Shown here: in pieces, positions 1-8,416 of the stretch
Position numbering within the stretch: the stretch's first letter is position 1
Layout: the number at the start of each line of letters is the position of its first letter
DNA from: Candidatus Deferrimicrobiaceae bacterium
Lineage (GTDB): Bacteria > Desulfobacterota > Deferrimicrobia > Deferrimicrobiales > Deferrimicrobiaceae
Reading direction: 5' to 3'
Assembly (NCBI GenBank): GCA_036504035.1
Contig: DASXVV010000009.1
Location: 186,001-250,000 of the forward strand
Length of the DNA stretch: 64,000 bases
Position numbers and translations under genes: made by a program
The notes under the pieces: model-generated
What the model was told of the DNA's origin: nothing
What the model saw: the letters and a program-made list of their open reading frames with translations, nothing else
The model's database searches: none

Positions 1-110
1 GCGGGATTCGAGGCAGACGGCGGTGTCCCCCCGATCGTGGGGGATTTGGCCGGCCCCGAACAGGCGGTCGCGAGCATGAGAAGGGTCGATATGACGAATG
101 TGTTTTTCAT
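1..110 (-). CDS. Lipoprotein, N-terminal part (runs off the window)
   Basis: The reading frame opens with ATG at 110 and is still open at base 1. The first residues are MKNTFVISTLLMLATACSG: a short basic start, a hydrophobic stretch and the lipobox-like LATAC, so a lipoprotein signal peptide with Cys about residue 17. It lies 10 bp after the stop of the PilX-like gene on the same strand and is probably the next gene of the pilus operon. Only about 36 residues are visible, so the function cannot be told; pilus-associated lipoproteins are common in such operons. Confidence 0.6.
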   Translation of the reverse strand, partial: MKNTFVISTLLMLATACSGPAKSPTIGGTPPSASNP

Positions 111-120
111 GGCACCCGCG

Positions 121-693
121 TCAGTATTGGTAAAGGATGGAATATTTGACCCGCTCGGACGGGTTGACCTTGCTTTGGGTCAGTTCCTCGATCGTATAGA
201 GAAAGGGCATGCTGACGACGACGATTTCACCGGATCCCGTGTTGACGACGCCGGAGTTTTGCAGACCGGTGTTCGGGCCCGAATTGCCCGCGACCGTGTC
301 GACGATCTTGGAATAGACCCGGTAATCGCCGAGGGTGAAGGCGATATCGTACGTCGCGGGACGCGCCGGGTCGATTACGATCGAGTTATCGTAGCTGTTC
401 GGCCATGCCGACGTCGGGGTGGTCAACTTGTTGACCAGGTCGGGATTGTTGTATTGATCCCACGACGCGTCCAGCGGCGTGGTCAGCGTGCCCCGGTCGC
501 CGATCCACTGGAACGTGATCTCGGCGCCGCCCTTGGCGGCCTGGACCGCCGTTCGATACCGCTTGGCCTGCCCGAAGATGGCGCTGCCCCGGGCGACCAT
601 GTATAGAAGACCGGCGGCCGCGATGAGGGCGACGACGGTCAGGAGAAGGACGAGGATGAGCACCGCCCCTTTTTCGTCGAGAGTTTTTTTCAT
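121..693 (-). CDS. PilX-like minor pilin / pilus assembly protein
   Basis: 190 aa. The N-terminus has a short basic leader ending in KG, then a hydrophobic helix (AVLILVLLLTVVALIAAAG), followed by a soluble part with many Thr/Asn/Asp and a Tyr-rich C-terminus. This matches PilX-type minor pilins, which have a degenerate prepilin site and prime pilus assembly with PilV, PilW and PilY1. Good ribosome site (GAGGTG) before ATG 693. It follows the PilW-like gene by 4 bp. The PilX call rests on position in the operon and the N-terminus, not on detailed similarity. Confidence 0.75.
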   Translation of the reverse strand: MKKTLDEKGAVLILVLLLTVVALIAAAGLLYMVARGSAIFGQAKRYRTAVQAAKGGAEITFQWIGDRGTLTTPLDASWDQYNNPDLVNKLTTPTSAWPNSYDNSIVIDPARPATYDIAFTLGDYRVYSKIVDTVAGNSGPNTGLQNSGVVNTGSGEIVVVSMPFLYTIEELTQSKVNPSERVKYSILYQY

Positions 694-697
694 CGGG

Positions 698-1765
698 TCA
701 CCTCAAACTCGACGGGCGAATGAGGAGGGTGTGCACCTTCCATCGATAGTTCAGGAGGCCCGACATGTCTTTTGGAGCCCCCACCGGGGCAAATGTGTTG
801 TCGCCAACGAAAATGCTGGACTCGGGATGTTTATATCGGTCGTCGCGCGCCCCTTCATGGGCCAGGATGCTGACCCGGACATCGCGCAGTCGCGTCCGGA
901 TCAGGGCCGCGGCGTTGTCGGCCGCCCCGGCGACGTTATCGACTTCGGGCGCGTTTCCGAGCATGTTGATGCCGAAAGCGACCCGGAAATCCCGGACGCA
1001 ATCGAGCAGCGGCAGCAATGGACCGCGGGTGCCACCTCCCGGACCCGTGCTGTTGACGATGACCGACTTGACGAGAACGCCCGTCCCCGGGGCGCAGAGC
1101 GCCGGGACGTTCGTATTATCGATGAAATATTCAGCCCGATTGAAGGGCATGCGTGGCACCGCGCCGTCGGTCAACCCGTGGATCAGGTTGACGGCCGGCG
1201 ACGCAGGCTGGAAGGCGGCGTCGCTCGTGCCGGCATAGGTCGTCATGCCGATATACCGGCGCTGAACCGTCGGGTCGGCTCCCGTTCCGAGGACAAGCAC
1301 CTCGTCGGTGCCGGCAAAGCTCAGGGCGTTGTCACCCCAGGTCCGCTTGATGTCCCCGGCCTGGAGGGTGGTCCACCTGCCGCAGGCCGCGTCCGTTCCG
1401 ACGGAAACAGACTTGATCACGAGGATGTCGGACCCGTAGAGCCCCGCCCCCACGAGATTGATGATGGCCCGGGGCGGATTGCCGTCGTCGCTGGCGTCCG
1501 CCAACACCGCCGCGCCCTCGGTATAGCCCGGCAGGAAGGACCACGGGAGGCCGTAGCCGGCGCTCTCGATATCTTTCCGGAGAACTTCGAGGCCGATGAC
1601 GGTCTCAACGCCGGTCTCCGCGATCTTGCTCTGGCGCCGGAATTCTCCGATGACGTTGAGAAAGAACAGCATCACGGCGTCCATGACGACAAACATGATG
1701 ACGATGGTGATCATGACCTCGATCAGCGTGAACCCCGACCTGCGATCCTCGCGCGGCGCCCTCAT
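698..1765 (-). CDS. PilW-like minor pilin
   Basis: About 355 aa if started at ATG 1765. Classical type IV prepilin leader: MRAPREDRRSG then FTLIEVMITIVIMF, so prepilin peptidase should cleave after Gly and N-methylate Phe. The long soluble domain (about 320 aa) fits PilW-type minor pilins. The start is chosen because ATG 1765 overlaps the stop of the preceding gene in a 4-base ATGA, typical of translational coupling; an open frame further upstream to 1858 is non-pilin sequence. Acts in the inner membrane/periplasm in pilus priming. Confidence 0.85.
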   Translation of the reverse strand: MRAPREDRRSGFTLIEVMITIVIMFVVMDAVMLFFLNVIGEFRRQSKIAETGVETVIGLEVLRKDIESAGYGLPWSFLPGYTEGAAVLADASDDGNPPRAIINLVGAGLYGSDILVIKSVSVGTDAACGRWTTLQAGDIKRTWGDNALSFAGTDEVLVLGTGADPTVQRRYIGMTTYAGTSDAAFQPASPAVNLIHGLTDGAVPRMPFNRAEYFIDNTNVPALCAPGTGVLVKSVIVNSTGPGGGTRGPLLPLLDCVRDFRVAFGINMLGNAPEVDNVAGAADNAAALIRTRLRDVRVSILAHEGARDDRYKHPESSIFVGDNTFAPVGAPKDMSGLLNYRWKVHTLLIRPSSLR

Positions 1766-2196
1766 CGGGACCCGGTCCCCGCGCTGATGACCGTCGTGAT
1801 CTTGTGCCGCTTCTGCGTCGGCACCCAGCGTCCGCCGCTGAACCTGCGTGCAGCCCATGTGACCTCTACGGCCACCTGCGTGTTGTTTCCGTCGAGCGGG
1901 GTGATCGCCCGCGTCACCGAATAGTCCACCGCCTTCCCCCGAATGTTCCGGTAGATGTGGAGCGGCGTCGCCGTGCTCGCGAGGTTGACGAATGTCGTGT
2001 TTCGCGCTGTGTCCATGACGTTGTCGGCTATCAGGACCGCGTCCTCGCGCACCAGGTTGTTCATGTTGTAGTCGAGCGAGACGATCGACGTATCGGCCAG
2101 CGCGATGACGACGATCGAAATGATGGCCAGCGACACCATCACTTCGATCAGCGTGAACCCGCCGTTACTGTTCGATGCAAGTATTGGTCGCGTCAT
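1762..2196 (-). CDS. PilV-like minor pilin
   Basis: About 144 aa. The prepilin leader ends in NSNGG followed by FTLIEVMVSLAIISIVVIAL, the canonical class III signal. Start chosen at ATG 2196 behind GGAAGG; an ATG one codon upstream (2199) is also possible. The start lies inside the 3' end of the FimT-like gene (about 32 bp overlap) and the stop overlaps the PilW-like start. Size and order fimT-pilV-pilW-pilX-pilY1 are those of the minor pilin cluster that initiates type IV pili. Confidence 0.85.
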   Translation of the reverse strand: MTRPILASNSNGGFTLIEVMVSLAIISIVVIALADTSIVSLDYNMNNLVREDAVLIADNVMDTARNTTFVNLASTATPLHIYRNIRGKAVDYSVTRAITPLDGNNTQVAVEVTWAARRFSGGRWVPTQKRHKITTVISAGTGSR

Positions 2197-2704
2197 CATA
2201 CCTTCCCAGTTTGACCCGAGTCGGGCCGATCGAGATGCAGTCGACGTCGGGGTGAAGCGTGGAGTGCAGGTGGACCACCCCGCTGATCGATGCGAATCCG
2301 TTGCGATTGAAGCCGAATGCCGTGAACGTTGTGCCACCTGTGAGCTTCGCAATGACCGGAAAGTGGAACGTCCGCGTAACAACCCGGTGGTCTGCCCCCG
2401 GATCGAGCGTCAGATTGCCGTCCGGAGCAGGATCGGTATCCTCAAAGGTCGTGCAGCCGTTCCCGGTCAACACGACGAACGTGGCGCGACCTTTCTGCAT
2501 GGCCCGGGCGCGTGCATCGATGATATCGGCAAATACCTCCCCGGTCTCGGCCGCCACCCTGTGTTTCGCCATCCAGCCCTGGAACGAAATGGAAACCGCG
2601 ATGAGGAGAATGCCCATGATCGACAACGCGATCATGATCTCGATCAGGGAAAACCCGCGTCCGTTCGATCGGCCGAGCGCCATCCAGGGGCGATTCCGCT
2701 TCAT
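2165..2704 (-). CDS. FimT/GspH-type pseudopilin
   Basis: 179 aa. Prepilin leader MKRNRPWMALGRSNGRG followed by FSLIEIMIALSIMGILLIAV. The C-terminal part holds two Cys (near TGNGC and VDC) that could form a disulphide, as in GspH/FimT proteins. The family forms part of minor-pilin complexes and in some bacteria binds DNA during uptake; nothing here shows which. It follows PilY1 by 10 bp in the same operon. Confidence 0.85.
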   Translation of the reverse strand: MKRNRPWMALGRSNGRGFSLIEIMIALSIMGILLIAVSISFQGWMAKHRVAAETGEVFADIIDARARAMQKGRATFVVLTGNGCTTFEDTDPAPDGNLTLDPGADHRVVTRTFHFPVIAKLTGGTTFTAFGFNRNGFASISGVVHLHSTLHPDVDCISIGPTRVKLGRYDDATNTCIEQ

Positions 2705-2714
2705 GACCTGCTCC

Positions 2715-5700
2715 TCACCGCTCCTTCATGTGCAGGACCCGGTTGACCGGCGGCGGCGGCAGCAGCAGGGACAGCCCCTGGGACGTCGGGGGAACCCCCT
2801 CGATCGAGAAGCTGCGCCTTCCGCCCATGTGGAGCCCGGTGGTGGGTTCGCCGGAGGCGGGCTTGAAGGCCTCGGACATGTCGATCTGCTCGACACTCGC
2901 GGTCGAGACCTGCACCATCGCCTTGCCATGGAGCATGGTCGAAGCGGGAGCCCCGCCGGTATTGTACTGGAGCACCCAGATGAAGCTCTTCCCTCCCAAC
3001 CCGCACTCCTGGCCGTAGGGCTTGAACGTGGTGAAAAACACCAGCCCCGACGTGGACGCCAGCGGGTCGGTGATGACGCGCTCGGCGCGGAAGTAGGTGG
3101 AGACGCCGTTGTCATAGGTGAAGTAGTCCGTCGGGTCGAGGTTGACGTACCACCCCTTGAACCCCGGCTGCATTGCGGCCGTCGCGGTCGGGGCATTGGC
3201 GACGTTGGTCACGTTGGGGAAGTTGGTATTGGCGGTCGACGGGAATGTCACCGAGGCGCTGCAGTCGAAGTTCAGCAGGTTCGAATCGGTGAAGCAGGGC
3301 TCCTTGACCGCCACCAGCCGCCGCTGGCCGTCGGCGTCGTCGATCGAGGGCGTGGAATTGGTCCCCGCGGGCGGCTGTGCATAGAAGAAGCGGCCGGTCC
3401 CGAAGTAGAGCCATTCGTTGTGGAAGACGTTGTTCTGCAGCCGCTGGACAGCCGTGGTCACCGGTCCGACGCCGTCGATGACCTTACTGAAAGTCCAGCC
3501 TTCGCCGACACCGGCGCCGGGCGACACGTTGACCACCGCATTTCCGGTGAGAATCCGGCCGATCCCGCCGTCGGTCCAGGTGGTCCCGGTCTTCTTGGTG
3601 AACCCCACGTAGATCGCGTCGTCCTGGTAGTCGAGGTTGACGTCGGCCGTCGTGTTGATCATCGAGCCGCCGAAGGCGTACGGGATGCCGGTGTCGATCG
3701 TCTGCGCCAACGCTCCGGTCTTGAGGTTCACGACGAAATATTTCAGGTTCTGGTTCGAGTGCGCCAGGAACTGCATGCTGTTGTTGTCGATCGGGCCCGT
3801 GGGCCCCGATCCGAACACGGCGTACCACTCCCCGTTCCGACGCGGATCGCGCGCCAGGGTGTTGGGATTTTTCCCTTGGATGCGGACGATCGCGGGGCCC
3901 GTGGTGGCGAAACCGAGGGCGGGATTCGAGAACTCCCACAGGAGCGATGGGGTCTCGGGATGGGTGACGTCGATCGCGAAGTAGGAGGAGTAGCCCTTGT
4001 CGGTCCCGGGCGTCTTGACGCAATCGTCACCCTTTGCGCAAGTGTTGGCGCAGGCGCCTCCGAACCGCATACCGCCGATGAGGACGGTGCGCCAACTGGA
4101 CTGATCGCGCACGGCTGTGGACTGGTCCCCGGACGCGCCCCCGATGCTCGCATCGAACACGTAGGGCGCCAGGTCGGCATAGAAGATGTGGCAGTAGTCG
4201 GGGTCCTTCAGGTACTGGAGGTACGGCAGGGCGTTCATGGGGACGAAACCCCATATCTCGTCGCCCGGATTGCCCGCGCCGGGATTGGACATTTTCGCCT
4301 TTTCCGTGGCCGACTGCCCGGTCCAGGCGAGCTCGAGCTTGCCCATCTTGAAGGCGTGGAGCATGCCGTCGTTGCCGCCGGTAAACGCCATCCCCCGGTT
4401 CTTGTACACTTCGTTGTCGATGAACGCCTTGTAGGTCGTGTCCTGGTACGTCGTGTGGTACTTGTTGAGCGGGATGCCGCCGACCACGCGCGGGGTGGAG
4501 TTGACCACGTCGCCCAGCTTCCACACGGCGTTGTCGATGCCGAACATGGAGACGGTTCGGTTCCTGAGCAGGATGTTGTTGTCGTCGTAGCCGTGGACGT
4601 ACCGGATGGTCTGGTAGGCGTTGTCCGGGCTTTCCACCATATAAGTGGACAGGTTGCCGGCCACCGTCGTGTCGTTGGGCGCGAAGGGAGTGAAGGAGGT
4701 CCCGTTGATCGTGGTATAGATCGTCCGTCCGTTGGCGGAGAGATCCCGCTCGTAGAGTTTCCTGCCCGCCTCCCAGAGGCTCTTCAGTTTTTCGAAGTCG
4801 ACATTGTCGACAGCGGGGAGGTCCATGGTGCCGTTCCCGTTGTGATCGGTGTACCTCTTGACCCGGGTCTTCTCGGACCCGGCGTCGTAGTAGAATTGCG
4901 CGATGTAATCGTTGGAAAGATTGAGCTTGTTGTCGACGGTCGTCTCCTCGCGGATGTTGGCGTTCGCGAAGAAGGGGTCGACGAAATACCACAGGTTCTG
5001 GAGCGACCCGGTCCAGCCGATGATGTCGTTGCCGAAAACGCGACGGGGGTAGAAGATCGCCTGGAGCAGGTTGGCGCCGCTCCCCTCGCCCGAAGCGAGC
5101 ACCGACGCCGCGGTTCCCGACGAGGCGCGCTTGAGTATGGTCGAAAGCGCATCGCGGATCGATTGTTCGAGCGCCCACCCGTCGTCGGCCCCGTAATAGT
5201 TGTCGGGGATGCCGTTGCCGTCCTTGTCCCAGGTCGACTGATCGTAGGGATAGCCGCTGCCGTTGTCGTCGAAGCCGCCGTTAATGGCCGCGTATTGGAG
5301 GATATTCGAACCGTGCCCGAACGCCTGGACGACATAGAGGGTCAGGTTCTGTTTGCCGTCGATGTCTGAGCGCAGGTCGGTGGTGTGCGCCCACAGCGCG
5401 ACGTCCTCGAGTCCCGCCTCGTTCCCGTTGGTGGAGAGGCTGCCGGTCCCGCCGCACGAAACCGTGTTCAGGTTGAAGGCGGGAAAGGACGCGGTCCCCT
5501 GGGTCCTCGCTGGACAATTCTGGTTGATGCAGTCGAACAAGGACCGATGGGCGGCATTATCCGCGAAGCTTCGGATGTAAGCGGGCAGCTTGCCGTCGGA
5601 GCAGGGTTCCCCGTCGGTGATGATCAACACAAAGCTTTTCTGGCAGACGGGATAGCGGGTGTTACCGCCGGTGCCGTAGTTCATGGGGTCGCCGGTGTCA

Positions 5701-6617
5701 TTAATGGGGTAGTCCCCCCCGCCATTGTACCGGGGCCCGGGTCCCCCGTATAACGAGGCCGTCTTGGAGAAATAGCCGGCCACGGACCAGAGCGCTTCGC
5801 CGAGCGGGGTGTTCGTCGCGTTGTGCGTATTGTTGATCTGGTTGACGGCGGAGCCTAGGCTCGAGCCCCCGACGGGAACAATGACGTTGCCCCCGTCGTC
5901 GTTGTTGAACATCGACAGGCCGACGCGCGCCCGGGCCCCGATCACTTCCTGGAGCACGCCGATGACCGGCGTCGGGACGTCGAGCTGGGGGTTGTACGAG
6001 GAGAGGGTCTTCCCCGTATTGTCCTTGGCCGTCATGGTGTAGGCGCCGGATGAGGAAAAGGTGAAGGACACGGGGGGCTTGTTGGTGGTGATGCTGGTGT
6101 AGAGGGAGGGATTGCCGATCCATTTCGCAATATTGCGGCTGGGGTCGTCGGGCTTCTCGCAGTCGACTACGGTGTTGGAGACGCGCCCCCCGGTCAACAC
6201 TTTCCGGACGATGTCGGTCCGCCGCATCATGAGCCAGTTGAGGAAGCTGCCGTCCCACTCGGTGGCAAGCTTGTCATGGACGGTATGGGTGTTGTCGAGG
6301 CTGACCTTGCGGATGGAGGGAATGAACTTGTTGCCATTGTAGGTATACCAGTAATCGACGTCGAAATAGCCGTAATAGCCGCGGTTTCCGGCCGACGAGA
6401 GGTAGTTGTTGTCGAAGGGCTGCTCGTAGGCGTGATTGAGCATGCTGCCCGAGATGTCCTGGAGGATCATGACGTTCGGGGGGACGTTCTGGATGACGTA
6501 GGGCGGCACCTGGCAATAGTCGGTCATGCCCGCGAAGGCGTAGGACGCCATCACGATGCAGAGCGCTGCGGCCGCCAGGCCGGCGATCCGGAAGCGGGAC
6601 CTGATCTCGCGGAACAT
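2715..6617 (-). CDS. pilY1: PilY1-family pilus tip / adhesin protein
   Basis: 1300 aa, the size of PilY1 proteins. Sec signal peptide at residues 1-30 (ending SYAFAG). A von Willebrand A-like region starts near residue 50 with the metal-site motif DISGSM, and a later VLIITDGEP strand belongs to it. The C-terminal half carries the PilY1 beta-propeller (GGNDGMLHAF, then repeated blades) with a calcium-loop-like DVNLDYQDD segment. PilY1 sits at the tip of type IV pili, works in extension/retraction and adhesion, and in Geobacter-like bacteria often occurs with its own minor pilin set, as here. Strong ribosome site (GGAGGGG) before ATG 6617. Confidence 0.93.
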   Translation of the reverse strand: MFREIRSRFRIAGLAAAALCIVMASYAFAGMTDYCQVPPYVIQNVPPNVMILQDISGSMLNHAYEQPFDNNYLSSAGNRGYYGYFDVDYWYTYNGNKFIPSIRKVSLDNTHTVHDKLATEWDGSFLNWLMMRRTDIVRKVLTGGRVSNTVVDCEKPDDPSRNIAKWIGNPSLYTSITTNKPPVSFTFSSSGAYTMTAKDNTGKTLSSYNPQLDVPTPVIGVLQEVIGARARVGLSMFNNDDGGNVIVPVGGSSLGSAVNQINNTHNATNTPLGEALWSVAGYFSKTASLYGGPGPRYNGGGDYPINDTGDPMNYGTGGNTRYPVCQKSFVLIITDGEPCSDGKLPAYIRSFADNAAHRSLFDCINQNCPARTQGTASFPAFNLNTVSCGGTGSLSTNGNEAGLEDVALWAHTTDLRSDIDGKQNLTLYVVQAFGHGSNILQYAAINGGFDDNGSGYPYDQSTWDKDGNGIPDNYYGADDGWALEQSIRDALSTILKRASSGTAASVLASGEGSGANLLQAIFYPRRVFGNDIIGWTGSLQNLWYFVDPFFANANIREETTVDNKLNLSNDYIAQFYYDAGSEKTRVKRYTDHNGNGTMDLPAVDNVDFEKLKSLWEAGRKLYERDLSANGRTIYTTINGTSFTPFAPNDTTVAGNLSTYMVESPDNAYQTIRYVHGYDDNNILLRNRTVSMFGIDNAVWKLGDVVNSTPRVVGGIPLNKYHTTYQDTTYKAFIDNEVYKNRGMAFTGGNDGMLHAFKMGKLELAWTGQSATEKAKMSNPGAGNPGDEIWGFVPMNALPYLQYLKDPDYCHIFYADLAPYVFDASIGGASGDQSTAVRDQSSWRTVLIGGMRFGGACANTCAKGDDCVKTPGTDKGYSSYFAIDVTHPETPSLLWEFSNPALGFATTGPAIVRIQGKNPNTLARDPRRNGEWYAVFGSGPTGPIDNNSMQFLAHSNQNLKYFVVNLKTGALAQTIDTGIPYAFGGSMINTTADVNLDYQDDAIYVGFTKKTGTTWTDGGIGRILTGNAVVNVSPGAGVGEGWTFSKVIDGVGPVTTAVQRLQNNVFHNEWLYFGTGRFFYAQPPAGTNSTPSIDDADGQRRLVAVKEPCFTDSNLLNFDCSASVTFPSTANTNFPNVTNVANAPTATAAMQPGFKGWYVNLDPTDYFTYDNGVSTYFRAERVITDPLASTSGLVFFTTFKPYGQECGLGGKSFIWVLQYNTGGAPASTMLHGKAMVQVSTASVEQIDMSEAFKPASGEPTTGLHMGGRRSFSIEGVPPTSQGLSLLLPPPPVNRVLHMKER

Positions 6618-6628
6618 CTTTCCCCTCC

Positions 6629-7009
6629 CTATTCCCGCGCCATGGGCGGGTATACGACGACTTCGTTGACACGCTTTTCATTGATCATCAGCGTCACCTT
6701 TGTTCCCTGCCGGAGCTCGGCGGCGCTGGCCGGCTTGCCGTCGGGCCGGACGAACCGGGCGCGCGACACGTCGAACCGGTGGCCCTTGAACGAGATGTGG
6801 CCGGGGCCGGCGACCTCGACCACGCCGGTCACGAAGGGGCCATCCGAGTGGATCTGCTCCCCGGTTCTCGCCTTCGGTTTCGCTGCCTTCCCGGATTTCC
6901 GGGCAGCCTGCGCCCCGAGGGGCGCGGCAAAAACCATAATCGCCAGGGAAAATGCCACCCACGCCCGGAGGCCCGAAATAAGACGTTTGCCCGTTGCCCC
7001 ATCAGCCAT
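6629..7009 (-). CDS. Small exported protein, first gene of the pilus operon
   Basis: About 126 aa from ATG 7009, picked because GGGAGG lies 6 bases upstream; the frame is open further up but looks non-coding. Hydrophobic segment WVAFSLAIMVFAA followed by AQA gives a likely signal peptide with cleavage near residue 35. The mature part is small and basic at first (KSGKAAKPKART) and ends in a beta-rich domain with GPGHISFKG and GTKVTLMINEKRVNEVVVY, resembling small OB-like periplasmic proteins of the DUF5666 kind. Eleven bp separate it from pilY1, so it is probably co-transcribed. Function unknown. Confidence 0.7.
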   Translation of the reverse strand: MADGATGKRLISGLRAWVAFSLAIMVFAAPLGAQAARKSGKAAKPKARTGEQIHSDGPFVTGVVEVAGPGHISFKGHRFDVSRARFVRPDGKPASAAELRQGTKVTLMINEKRVNEVVVYPPMARE

Positions 7010-7142
7010 GCCATGCCTCCCGAAGACACAAGAAAAGACCGGAACCATCACAAGTATACGCAAGAATCGCCACATCTAATACATTCGGTATCAGGTGCGG
7101 AAAACTTTAATATGCAGAAAGCTTTCGGGTGGGGTAACACGC

Positions 7143-7180
7143 GGCGGTTTCCCGATGCTGCCACACGTCGGGAAACCGCC
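7143..7180. repeat. 13-bp perfect inverted repeat in the 7.0-7.36 kb intergenic region
   Basis: GGCGGTTTCCCGA (7143-7155) is repeated inverted at 7168-7180 around a 12-base loop. No T-run follows on either strand, so it is not a normal terminator; it could be an operator or a leader stem-loop between the divergent pilus operon and receiver gene. Nothing else stands out in 7010-7362. Confidence 0.6.
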
Positions 7181-7362
7181 AGCAAGATGAGGAGAGAGAA
7201 AGTTCGGCATTCGGAGGAGGGCCGGCTGCCAATGAACCTATCGGAAAGTCCATCCGTTTTCTTTAGACATTAATTTCCCATTCCCCGTTTTTTCCTCGAG
7301 CCCGTCCCCCCGTCCAGCAAATGCGATAGAATCCCGGGATCATTACGGGGCGGCCAATATCT

Positions 7363-7773
7363 ATGGACAACGATCAGATCGGGGAACGGTTGGGCCGGCT
7401 CGATGTGCCGGAGACGATCCTGGTCGTCGAGGATTCCGAGACGGTCAGGGGACTGGTCTGCGAGATCCTGACGCGGGCGGGCTACGGGATCCTGAGCGCC
7501 GACGGCCCCGAGGAGGCGCTGTCGACGTGCGAGGTTTGCGGGCATGCGATCGACCTGCTGGTGACCGACATCATGATGCCCGGGATGACCGGTCTCGAGC
7601 TCTCCTCGCGCCTGTCGGAGCGCTTCCCGAGGATGCGGGTGCTCTTCATCTCGGGTTATACCGGGGAGACGGTCCTCGAAGAGGGAATGCTCGACGAACG
7701 CAGCGCCTTCCTCCAGAAGCCCTTTTCACCCGACGCGCTTGTGAGCGCCGTCCGGTCGGTGCTCGACGAGTGA
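7363..7773 (+). CDS. Stand-alone receiver-domain response regulator
   Basis: 136 aa consisting of one CheY-like receiver domain. The acidic pair is VVEDS (about residue 23), the phospho-accepting Asp is in LLVTDIMMPGMTG (about residue 70), Thr/Ser follows in LFISGYTGE and the conserved Lys is in FLQKPF. No output domain, so it must act by protein contact or as a phosphate relay. Monocistronic, convergent with the NarL-type regulator that ends 11 bp away. Receivers ending in QKPF with the SGYT motif are usual partners of hybrid sensor kinases; the partner is not in the window. Confidence 0.9.
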   Translation: MDNDQIGERLGRLDVPETILVVEDSETVRGLVCEILTRAGYGILSADGPEEALSTCEVCGHAIDLLVTDIMMPGMTGLELSSRLSERFPRMRVLFISGYTGETVLEEGMLDERSAFLQKPFSPDALVSAVRSVLDE

Positions 7774-7783
7774 CGAAGGCGGG

Positions 7784-8416
7784 CTATTCGGCCAGCCCGT
7801 TCCGGATGGTGTATTTCATGATCTCGGCGTTGTTCTTCAGTCCAAGCTTCTTGAGGATCCGGCTGCGATAAGTGCTGACCGTCTTGACGCTCAGCATCAG
7901 CTCGTTGGCGATCTCGGTCACAGACTTGCCCGCGCCGATCCGGCACATGATCCCGAACTCCCGGTTCGACATCGCTTCGTGGGGCGGCTTCTCGAGATCG
8001 GCCTCGAGGTAGGAGGCCAGCTTCTCGGCGAGCGACGAGGTCACGTACTTCTTCCCCAAAGAGATGCGGCGGATGGCGGCGATCAGCTCCTCGGGGGCGC
8101 TCTCCTTGGTCAGGTAGCCCGCCGCGCCGGTCTTGAGCGCGCGGACGGCGTACTGCTCCTCGGGATAGACGCTCAGGATCAGCACCGGAAGCCGCGGCTT
8201 CTCCGCGCGCAGCTCCTTCAATATTTCGAGCCCGTTTCGCCCCGGCATCGAGATGTCGAGCAGCACCACGTCAAAGTCGTTCTTGGCCACCTGCCGGAGC
8301 AGCTCCTGCCCCGTAGCCGCCTCGCCCGAGACGACGAGGTCGGACGTCTCGGACAGAATCTGCTTGAGCCCCCGCCGCACGATGGCGTGATCGTCCGCGA
8401 TGCAAATCTTCAGCAT
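7784..8416 (-). CDS. NarL/FixJ-family response regulator (first of two)
   Basis: 210 aa. Receiver domain at residues 1-120 (IADDH, phospho-Asp in VVLLDISMPG, Lys in YLTKES) and a LuxR-type HTH at about 145-205 (SNREFGIMCRIGAGKSVTEIANELMLSVKTVSTYRSRIL). Start ATG 8416 overlaps the 3' end of the sensor kinase gene by 7 bases, with GGGGAG upstream; this coupling marks the kinase as its partner. It would act as a transcription factor phosphorylated by the adjacent HisKA_3-type kinase. Confidence 0.92.
   Translation of the reverse strand: MLKICIADDHAIVRRGLKQILSETSDLVVSGEAATGQELLRQVAKNDFDVVLLDISMPGRNGLEILKELRAEKPRLPVLILSVYPEEQYAVRALKTGAAGYLTKESAPEELIAAIRRISLGKKYVTSSLAEKLASYLEADLEKPPHEAMSNREFGIMCRIGAGKSVTEIANELMLSVKTVSTYRSRILKKLGLKNNAEIMKYTIRNGLAE

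Noticed and set aside
2259-5369. 1036-aa plus-strand open frame opposite pilY1
   Set aside because: Antisense shadow of pilY1 in GC-rich DNA; biased composition and no recognisable domain, while the other strand encodes a full PilY1.
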